Shown: positions 1-5,847 of the stretch, piece by piece
Layout of the letters: every line of letters starts with the position of its first letter
Numbering within the stretch: position 1 is the first letter of the stretch
Assembly (NCBI GenBank): GCA_023253235.1
Contig: JALRHE010000357.1
Coordinates: 1-7,112, forward strand
Source of the DNA: Steroidobacteraceae bacterium
Lineage (GTDB): Bacteria > Pseudomonadota > Gammaproteobacteria > Steroidobacterales > Steroidobacteraceae
Reading direction: 5' to 3'
DNA: 7,112 nucleotides
Position numbers and translations under genes: made by a program
The notes under the pieces: model-generated
Told to the model about the DNA's origin: nothing
Database searches by the model: none
The model's input: the letters and a program-made list of their open reading frames with translations, nothing else

Positions 1-36
1 AAACTCTTCCTCGGCGAAACAGCCGGTCGACGCTGA
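1..36 (+). CDS. Possible C-terminal tail of an upstream gene (partial)
   Basis: Frame 1 is open from the window edge and reads KLFLGETAGRR before a TGA stop at 34-36, which leaves 16 bases to the trkH start. The spacing suits an upstream gene in the same operon as trkH. TrkA, the cytoplasmic NAD-binding partner of TrkH, often ends in a Leu-Phe-containing segment, so TrkA is one possibility, but eleven residues cannot identify a family. Frame 3 is also open here, up to a TAG at 75-77, so even the reading frame is uncertain. Confidence 0.3.
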   Translation, partial: KLFLGETAGRR

Positions 37-52
37 ACGATCGACAGTCCAG

Positions 53-1501
53 ATGCTCGCTGTTGCACATGTTCTAGGTTTGATGATGGCGTTCTTTGCC
101 ATCACTTTCGCCCTGCCATTAGCGTGCTCCCTCGTCATGCAGGACGGCTATTGGAGTCATTATCTGGTCGCCGCATCGATCAATCTTGTTTTCGGTCTGC
201 TGATCGCCTTCTTCACACGCTCATTCAAGCGCGAACTGAAATCGCGTGACGGCTTCCTGCTAGTCACGCTTGCTTGGGTTTTGATGTCGGCATCCGCTGC
301 CGTACCACTGTTGACCGCCCTCCCCGGTTTAAGTTTCACGGATGCTTATTTCGAAGCGTTGTCGGGACTTACTACAACCGGTTCGACGGTATTAACTGAT
401 CTCGACAAATTGCCGCCCTCAATAAATTTTTGGCGACACGCTCTACATTGGTTTGGCGGCATCGGTATCATCGTATTAGCCGTTGCGGTGTTGCCGCTGC
501 TCGGTGTCGGCGGTATGTCGCTCTATCGCGCGGAAACTCCAGGGCCGATCAAAGACGAAAAACTCACGCCCCGCATCACCGAAACCGCCAAAGCCTTATG
601 GATCAGTTACGGCAGTATTACGCTAGTTGGTATCCTCGCACTCCGGATCGCGGGGATGAGCTGGTTCGACGCCATCTGCCATGCGTTCTCCGCGATGGGG
701 CTTGGCGGATTTTCCACTCGCGATTCCAGCGTTGGTTACTTCGATTCTGCACTGATCGAATTCGTGCTGATCTTGTTGATGGTCGCGGCATCGCTGAACT
801 TTGCTCGCCATTTCACGGCGCTAAAGCATCGCACTTTGAGTCCTTACTTCAAAGATCCGGAAGTCAAGGCCGTGTTGGTTGTGCTTACGTTCAGCATCAT
901 CGCACTATCGCTCGTACTCACTTTTCATAAAACCTACGACAGTTTTTTAGAGTCTCTGCGCCACGCTGCTTTTAGTGTCGTTTCGGTAGCTACAACGACC
1001 GGTTTTGCATCCCAGAATTGGGATCTTTGGCCTGTCGTCGCGCCAGTTTGGATGTTGTTCTTATCGTGCATTCTCTGCAGTACCGGGTCTACGGGTGGCG
1101 GCATCAAGATGTTTCGTACGTTGATGCTGCTGAGACAGGCACTACGCGAAATGAAGCAGATCGTACACCCGTCGGCCGTCATCCCGATTCGTGTCGGTGG
1201 TCAGATCATTCCCGAGCGCATCGTCGCCTCGGTCCTTGCATTCATTTTTCTTTATTTTCAGACCATCGCAATACTCACATTTTTGCTACTGCTCTCGGGA
1301 ATGGAACTAGTACCGGCATTCAGCTCCATCGTTGCGAGCGTTAACAACCTCGGACCTGGTATTGGGCCGACGGGTCCGGCCGGAAATTATCAAGGATTGA
1401 CCGACTTCCAAACTTGGGTATGTTCGGTGGCGATGTTGCTTGGGCGACTCGAGATCTTCGGTGTGCTCGTGCTCTTCACGAGCGCGTTCTGGCGAAAGTA
1501 A
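53..1501 (+). CDS. trkH: Trk-type potassium uptake protein TrkH
   Basis: Inner-membrane, potassium-translocating subunit of the Trk system; in the family it works with the cytoplasmic gating protein TrkA. At 482 residues it has the usual TrkH length. The four selectivity-filter loops are visible: TTTGST at 107-112, MGLGGFST at 215-222, ATTTGFAS at 313-320 and NNLGPGIGPTGP at 431-442. The intramembrane gating loop GSTGGGIKMFR (345-355) and the typical end MLLGRLEIFG...FWRK are also present, so the protein looks intact. The frame stays open upstream to the window edge, but ATG 53 is chosen because its first helix (AVAHVLGLMMAFF) aligns with residues near the E. coli N-terminus and no alternative start codon lies in the few codons before it. 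No clear Shine-Dalgarno is seen. Its base composition is less GC-rich than its neighbours. It is convergent with the esterase gene, with four bases between the stops. Confidence 0.95.
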   Translation: MLAVAHVLGLMMAFFAITFALPLACSLVMQDGYWSHYLVAASINLVFGLLIAFFTRSFKRELKSRDGFLLVTLAWVLMSASAAVPLLTALPGLSFTDAYFEALSGLTTTGSTVLTDLDKLPPSINFWRHALHWFGGIGIIVLAVAVLPLLGVGGMSLYRAETPGPIKDEKLTPRITETAKALWISYGSITLVGILALRIAGMSWFDAICHAFSAMGLGGFSTRDSSVGYFDSALIEFVLILLMVAASLNFARHFTALKHRTLSPYFKDPEVKAVLVVLTFSIIALSLVLTFHKTYDSFLESLRHAAFSVVSVATTTGFASQNWDLWPVVAPVWMLFLSCILCSTGSTGGGIKMFRTLMLLRQALREMKQIVHPSAVIPIRVGGQIIPERIVASVLAFIFLYFQTIAILTFLLLLSGMELVPAFSSIVASVNNLGPGIGPTGPAGNYQGLTDFQTWVCSVAMLLGRLEIFGVLVLFTSAFWRK

Positions 1502-1505
1502 CAGA

Positions 1506-3275
1506 TCAATAGCGCCAGCTTTGAATATCGGCGCCGGGCGGCGCCGTTGCGAGAATGCGCTCGACGACCCATGGCAACACCATCTGCGGATAGCGTAGCC
1601 GCGAGTATGCGTTCGCTCGGCTGTGATCGCCGTTCCAACAATGTTCGGCTCGGTTGCCGTATTCGATCACGGCATCGGCGGCAGGCTGCGCCGATCGAAG
1701 AAATTCCTCGACGGCATAGACTGCGTTGTCGAGGTAGTAGTTGTCTCTTTCGCCAGCGTAGATTCGCAACTTGCCGCGCAACTTGGGCGCCAGTTTTGCC
1801 CAATCGCGGCGCAAGATGTGTCCGAGATCATAGTTGTCGCGCCAATGCGCTGCCGTCACCGGATCGATCTCACCCGTGTCGCGATTCCAAAGGCGCCGCG
1901 GATAACCACCCTCACCGACGGGTGAATAGACTGCTTCCCACGCGTCCCATTGCTCGGTGCTGCGACCGTGGCTAGCGAGTGCCGACTCCCACCGCGCCTG
2001 ATCTTCGACGGTGCTATCGAGGTGGCCCCAAGAATTACGATAGGCGGCTCGAGGTGTGCGCTTATAACGGCTCGTTGCGTAGTAAGCATTGCGGTCCCGA
2101 TACAGGTCGATCGTGCCGACATGACGAAAGTCGATCGGGTCCGGACAGGCGATCCATGCACCGTTGTAATGATCGGGATAGAAGATCTGCGTCGCCATGG
2201 CGGTCCAGCCACCAGCGCTGCCGCCGAACAAAAAGCGCGCCCAACCTTGACCGAGCCCGCGGTAGCGACGCTCGATCTCGGGGATCAGCTCGTACTGGAT
2301 CGCATCGCCATAAGGGCCGTTGTTCGCCGAGTTGACGCCATACGAGTGGTCGAAGAACGGCGTCGGATGTTGGATCTCCACGAGCAACACTCGCGGAAAA
2401 TCAGCTCCGCTCCACGCTTGGAAGAATGCGTGAGCGTGCTGTTGCACGATGCGGTTGTAACCGTGCAGACCGAAGCGAGCGCTGTAATCCGGCGCGAGAT
2501 CCGGATCGGGCGGCGTTTCGCGCCAATGAGTGGGACCCGCCGGAAAGTGCCCATGCTGGATGACCAGTGGGTAACGAGCTTGGGGGCGCGAATGAAAACC
2601 CGCCGGTAGCGTGACGAAGGCACCGAGAAAGACGTCGCGCCCCCAGAAAGTCGACAGTCGTTCACTGCGGATGCGCAGATACTTCACCCAAGGCGTATCG
2701 CTCGGTGTAGCCACATCCACCACGCGCTCCGTCAGCGTCAGCGGAGGCAGTCGAGTTCGGCCGTCCCAGCGAATACGTTGGGGTCTCGAATATAAATTGC
2801 CGGGCTTGTCGCGCCATTGCTGACCCTCGCCTCGATCGAGCGGTAGGGACAAAACGCGACCATCGGCACGTCGCACGGTGTCGTAACGCTGCCAAAGAGC
2901 CTGCACCCGATAGTCACCGGCCGGCAGATCCCGCCAACGGCGCAGGGGAAAGCCGACCGCCGCATCGGTGAGTCGAACTCGGGTCCCAGGTTGCCAGGAC
3001 TCGATATCCATACCGAAGAGCGGAATAGCCTCGGCGTTCCAATGCGCAAGTTCGCGTGGCTCGCGATCGGGTGTCTGATCGACCGGCGCGAACATCACCA
3101 GGAGCCGGCCATCCGCTGGCGTGTTCGCCATCGCGCGAGGCAACTCCACCTCAAGCGGCGGGGTCTCGGGCGCCTTAGCAGCCACGGCAAGCGGGGTCGA
3201 GCGGATACAAAACAAACCGACCAACGCCAGGGCGATGGCGATCGGATACCGGGCGCGCAGAAGTTGATCCGTCAT
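1506..3275 (-). CDS. Exported alpha/beta-hydrolase, putative esterase family
   Basis: A 589-residue protein with a probable signal peptide: Arg at 7 and 9, a hydrophobic core around 11-22, and an AxA-type cleavage site (AKA, 33-35). It is therefore likely periplasmic or secreted; Cys23 has Phe before it and does not make a lipobox. Residues about 40-210 look beta-rich and show no motif I know. The hydrolase domain starts near 215: HGHFP (241-245) fits the oxyanion-hole strand and FGGSAGGW (350-357) is the nucleophile elbow with Ser353. Asp511 in AGERDNYYLD and His545 or His551 in AEHCWNGDH are the likely rest of the triad. The putative-esterase family (feruloyl-esterase and esterase D-like) fits best; an exopeptidase of the same fold is less likely. 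The substrate is unknown. The ATG is chosen because it directly precedes the signal peptide; no Shine-Dalgarno is visible. Gene ends abut trkH. Confidence 0.8.
   Translation of the reverse strand: MTDQLLRARYPIAIALALVGLFCIRSTPLAVAAKAPETPPLEVELPRAMANTPADGRLLVMFAPVDQTPDREPRELAHWNAEAIPLFGMDIESWQPGTRVRLTDAAVGFPLRRWRDLPAGDYRVQALWQRYDTVRRADGRVLSLPLDRGEGQQWRDKPGNLYSRPQRIRWDGRTRLPPLTLTERVVDVATPSDTPWVKYLRIRSERLSTFWGRDVFLGAFVTLPAGFHSRPQARYPLVIQHGHFPAGPTHWRETPPDPDLAPDYSARFGLHGYNRIVQQHAHAFFQAWSGADFPRVLLVEIQHPTPFFDHSYGVNSANNGPYGDAIQYELIPEIERRYRGLGQGWARFLFGGSAGGWTAMATQIFYPDHYNGAWIACPDPIDFRHVGTIDLYRDRNAYYATSRYKRTPRAAYRNSWGHLDSTVEDQARWESALASHGRSTEQWDAWEAVYSPVGEGGYPRRLWNRDTGEIDPVTAAHWRDNYDLGHILRRDWAKLAPKLRGKLRIYAGERDNYYLDNAVYAVEEFLRSAQPAADAVIEYGNRAEHCWNGDHSRANAYSRLRYPQMVLPWVVERILATAPPGADIQSWRY
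1529..1546. terminator. GC-rich stem-loop in the convergent 3' region (possible terminator or mRNA 3' end)
   Basis: A perfect inverted repeat: CGGCGCC at 1529-1535 and GGCGCCG at 1540-1546, with the four-base loop GGGC. It lies 27 bases past the trkH stop and inside the last codons of the convergent esterase gene, where it encodes part of an Ala-Pro-Pro-Gly-Ala stretch. No T-tract follows on either strand (TTGCGA on plus, ATATTC on minus), so it is not a standard intrinsic terminator. It could stabilise the trkH mRNA 3' end or assist termination. Chance formation in GC-rich coding sequence is the main alternative. Confidence 0.35.
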
Positions 3276-3281
3276 GGCCCG

Positions 3282-3287
3282 GTATTA
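3282..3287 (-). promoter_or_regulatory. Possible -10 element for the esterase gene
   Basis: On the minus strand this reads TAATAC, six bases before the ATG at 3275, so transcription would start at or next to the A of the start codon. No good -35 match is found at 16-18 bases spacing (GCAGAG at 17). Only a single hexamer supports the call. Confidence 0.25.
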
Positions 3288-3331
3288 CGCCCAGGTGGCA
3301 GCATCTCTGCCGAGACCGAGAAAGTCGCTGA

Positions 3332-3354
3332 ATGGGTCTAAAATGCGCACCCAT
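3332..3354. repeat. Short inverted repeat spanning the mnmG start
   Basis: ATGGGT (3332-3337) and ACCCAT (3349-3354) are perfect reverse complements separated by eleven bases that contain the -10-like hexamer; the right arm includes the first two bases of the preferred mnmG start codon. It could be an operator half-site pair. If transcription began further upstream, it could form a weak hairpin over the start. Six-base arms can easily arise by chance. Confidence 0.25.
3339..3344 (+). promoter_or_regulatory. Possible -10 element for mnmG
   Basis: TAAAAT differs from the TATAAT consensus at one position and lies eight bases before the preferred mnmG ATG (3353). That would place the transcription start near 3351 and leave almost no leader. 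The -35 region at normal spacing (CCGAGA) is a poor match. The element also lies in the spacer of a short inverted repeat. Confidence 0.3.
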
Positions 3355-5230
3355 GCGACACCCCCACTCTTTCGATGTGATCGTGATCGGCGGCGGCCAC
3401 GCCGGTACCGAGGCGGCGCTCGCCGCGGCTCGGATCGGTTGTCGCACCCTGCTTCTGACCCAGAGCATCGAGACCCTAGGACAGATGAGTTGCAACCCCG
3501 CCTTTGGGGGCATCGGCAAGGGTCACCTCGTGCGCGAGATCGATGCCTTGGGTGGCGGCATGGCGAGGGGCGTCGACCGAGCCGGCATCCAATTCCGAAC
3601 ACTCAACGCGAGCAAGGGACCGGCCGTCCGAGCGACCCGCGCGCAGGCGGACCGGCAGCTCTACAAAGCCGCCATCCGGCACCAGCTCGAGAACCAGCCG
3701 AACCTCACGCTCTTCCAACAAGAGGCCGCCGACCTGCGAGTCGAGGGCGGTCGAGTCACCGGCGTCGTCACCATCACGGGTATCGCCTTCGATGCGCCGA
3801 CGGTCGTGCTGACGGTCGGCACCTTCCTCGGTGGACGCATCCATGTGGGTCTCGATCAGTACGCGGGTGGGCGCGCCGGCGACCCGCCGTCGAACCGATT
3901 GGCCGCCCGTCTGCGCGAGTTACCGCTGCGGGTCGGACGCCTGAAAACCGGTACGCCACCGCGAATCGATGGCCGCACTATCGACTTCAGCGTGATGCAG
4001 CCTCAGTACTCGGATGATCCGATGCCGGTGTTTTCGTTTCTCGGGCGAATCGAAGATCATCCTAAACAGATTCCTTGTTTCATTACGAAGACAAACGAGC
4101 GTACCCACGACATCATTCGGCGCGGCTGCGATCGCTCGCCCATGTTCACTGGGCAGATCGAAGGGGTGGGTCCGCGCTACTGTCCGTCGGTCGAAGACAA
4201 GATCCACCGCTTCGCCGACAAGGGCTCTCACCAGATCTTCGTGGAGCCCGAAGGGCTAACCACGCACGAGGTCTACCCCAACGGCATCTCGACCAGCCTG
4301 CCCTACGACGTACAGCTCGAGTTCGTCCGAAGCATCCACGGCTTCGAGCAAGCTCACATCACACGGCCCGGATATGCGATCGAGTACGACTACTTCGACC
4401 CGCGCGATCTGCACGGTTCGCTCGAGACCAAGGTCATCGAGGGTCTCTACTTCGCGGGTCAGATCAACGGTACGACCGGGTACGAAGAAGCCGGCGCCCA
4501 GGGCATCGTTGCCGGCATCAATGCCGCCCGTCGGGTACGGGGTGAAGGGCCCTGGGTTCCGAGTCGTAGCGAAGCCTACCTCGGCGTGCTCATCGACGAT
4601 CTAATCACGCGGGGCGCGACCGAACCCTACCGGATGTTCACGAGCCGCGCCGAGCACCGATTGCTCTTGCGCGAGGACAACGCCGACCTTCGACTGACCC
4701 CGGTCGGTCGGGACATGGGTCTCGTCGACGATGAGCGCTGGCGCTGGTTCGAGGCCAAGCGCGACGCGACCGAGCGAGAGATCGCCCGGCTCTCGAGCGC
4801 CCGCTTCCGCGGGGTCACCGCCTTCGATTGGTTGCGGCGTCCGGAAGTGTCTTACGGCGACCTGAATCGTCTGGCCATCGAGTCGGCGGGTGATGCCGCT
4901 GACGAGTTCCTTCAGGGGGATCCGATGCCCGGCCTCGCCGCTCAAGACGATCGCCTCCCCGAAGCGGTGCGACTGCAGATTGAGGTGCGTGCGAAATACT
5001 CGGGCTACATCGAGCGCCAACAGGACGAGATCGACCGACAGCGTAAGCACGAGGAACTCCCCCTGCCCGCGGATCTCGACTATGCCAACGTTGCTGGCCT
5101 CTCCAACGAAGTTCGCCAGAAACTCGCCGCGGCCAAACCGGACACCCTAGGTCAGGCCTCGCGCTTGCCGGGCATCACCCCGGCCGCCGTCTCGGTTCTG
5201 CTGATCCACCTGAAGCGGCGCAGCGCTTGA
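3353..5230 (+). CDS. mnmG: tRNA uridine-5-carboxymethylaminomethyl(34) synthesis protein MnmG (GidA)
   Basis: FAD-binding subunit of the cytoplasmic MnmE-MnmG complex, which installs (carboxymethyl)aminomethyl groups at C5 of wobble uridine 34 in several tRNAs. From ATG 3353 the protein has 625 residues, close to the E. coli 629. The dinucleotide-binding motif GGGHAGTE (13-20) and the two conserved cysteines, Cys47 in SCNPAFGG and Cys277 in GPRYCPSVEDK, fall at the same numbers as in E. coli. This is the reason for choosing this start over the in-frame ATG at 3332, which would add MGLKCAP. The second family signature, AGQINGTTGYEE and onward, covers 368-391. The C-terminal helical region needed for MnmE contact is present (QASRLPGITPAA), so the protein looks functional. 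The stop is overlapped by the next gene, and no rsmG, parA or parB follows. Codons for about residues 227-249 are unusually AT-rich. Confidence 0.97.
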   Translation: MRHPHSFDVIVIGGGHAGTEAALAAARIGCRTLLLTQSIETLGQMSCNPAFGGIGKGHLVREIDALGGGMARGVDRAGIQFRTLNASKGPAVRATRAQADRQLYKAAIRHQLENQPNLTLFQQEAADLRVEGGRVTGVVTITGIAFDAPTVVLTVGTFLGGRIHVGLDQYAGGRAGDPPSNRLAARLRELPLRVGRLKTGTPPRIDGRTIDFSVMQPQYSDDPMPVFSFLGRIEDHPKQIPCFITKTNERTHDIIRRGCDRSPMFTGQIEGVGPRYCPSVEDKIHRFADKGSHQIFVEPEGLTTHEVYPNGISTSLPYDVQLEFVRSIHGFEQAHITRPGYAIEYDYFDPRDLHGSLETKVIEGLYFAGQINGTTGYEEAGAQGIVAGINAARRVRGEGPWVPSRSEAYLGVLIDDLITRGATEPYRMFTSRAEHRLLLREDNADLRLTPVGRDMGLVDDERWRWFEAKRDATEREIARLSSARFRGVTAFDWLRRPEVSYGDLNRLAIESAGDAADEFLQGDPMPGLAAQDDRLPEAVRLQIEVRAKYSGYIERQQDEIDRQRKHEELPLPADLDYANVAGLSNEVRQKLAAAKPDTLGQASRLPGITPAAVSVLLIHLKRRSA

Positions 5231-5847
5231 GCCCGCAAGCCCGATCGCTCGGCGTCGCACTCGCCCTCGGCGGTGCGTTCGCCGTCGCGCTGCAATTGGG
5301 CTTGTCCATCCGCCACCAACTCGAAGCTGGGCGCACCGTCGGTTTTGCCGTTCTCCAGTACACGGGCTACTACACCATCATCACCAACAGCTTTTGTGCG
5401 CTGGTGGCGGCGGCCTGTGTATGGCCGAGCCGTTTGGGACGTTTTGCCGCAGCCCTGCGTAGCCCCATGGCCATCACGGCAGCCAGCGTTTCCATCGTCA
5501 TGGTGGGACTGCTCTACGTGACGTTGCTCACGCAGGTACACCATCCGCAAGGTCTAGAACATCTCACCAACCTGCTGCTGCACTATCTGATCCCGCCTCT
5601 GTTCGCGTACTTTTGGTGGCGGATCGTGCCCAAAGGGTCGGTGCAATGGCGTGATGCGTGGCGTTGCATGGCTCTGCCCGCCGCGTATCTGATTTATCTG
5701 GGCGTGCGGGGCGAGGCGACCGGTCTCTACCCCTACTACTTCATCGACGTCGGTCAGCTAGGTTATGCGCGTGCGGCCGTGAATGCCGTCGCGATCGCCG
5801 CCGTGTTCATGCTGGCAACGGTAGGATTCATTCGACTCAAGCGCTAA
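5227..5847 (+). CDS. Pr6Pr family membrane protein
   Basis: A 206-residue integral membrane protein with about six hydrophobic helices, near 8-28, 44-66, 82-103, 114-132, 146-162 and 182-203. Characteristic motifs of the bacterial Pr6Pr family (related to the FAR-17a/AIG1 group) are visible: YTGYYTIITN (45-54), LHYLIPPLFAYFWW (118-131) and LYPYYFIDV (167-175). The biochemical role of the bacterial members is not established to my knowledge; eukaryotic relatives of the AIG1/ADTRP type are lipid hydrolases with a Thr/His pair, and Thr49 or Thr53 and His119 would be the candidates here. The TTG start overlaps the mnmG stop (TTGA). It is chosen because the first helix begins only seven residues later and the first in-frame ATG (5467) would remove two helices. 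No strong Shine-Dalgarno is seen, so translation is probably coupled to mnmG. Confidence 0.82.
   Translation: MSPQARSLGVALALGGAFAVALQLGLSIRHQLEAGRTVGFAVLQYTGYYTIITNSFCALVAAACVWPSRLGRFAAALRSPMAITAASVSIVMVGLLYVTLLTQVHHPQGLEHLTNLLLHYLIPPLFAYFWWRIVPKGSVQWRDAWRCMALPAAYLIYLGVRGEATGLYPYYFIDVGQLGYARAAVNAVAIAAVFMLATVGFIRLKR

Noticed and set aside
67..69. Lipoprotein lipobox at Cys23 of the esterase
   Set aside because: The residue before the cysteine is Phe, where a small residue is required, and a standard AxA cleavage site follows at 33-35. (The coordinates given are a placeholder within the window; the Cys23 codon is at 3207-3209 on the minus strand.)
1950..2609. A 219-residue open frame on the plus strand antisense to the esterase gene
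   Set aside because: It lies wholly opposite a gene with a signal peptide and catalytic motifs, has a low-complexity Arg/Ala/Val-rich translation with no recognisable domain, and is a frame shadow common in GC-rich coding DNA.
3332..3334. ATG at 3332 as the mnmG start
   Set aside because: It would add seven residues (MGLKCAP) not matched in E. coli MnmG; starting at 3353 puts the conserved Cys47 and Cys277 at the E. coli numbers.
3274..4017. A 247-residue plus-strand open frame overlapping the start of mnmG in another frame
   Set aside because: The product is extremely Arg/Pro-rich, with no domain, and overlaps the strongly supported MnmG sequence.
4075..4545. A second long out-of-frame open frame within mnmG
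   Set aside because: Arg-rich shadow translation; the MnmG frame carries conserved family signatures across the same bases.
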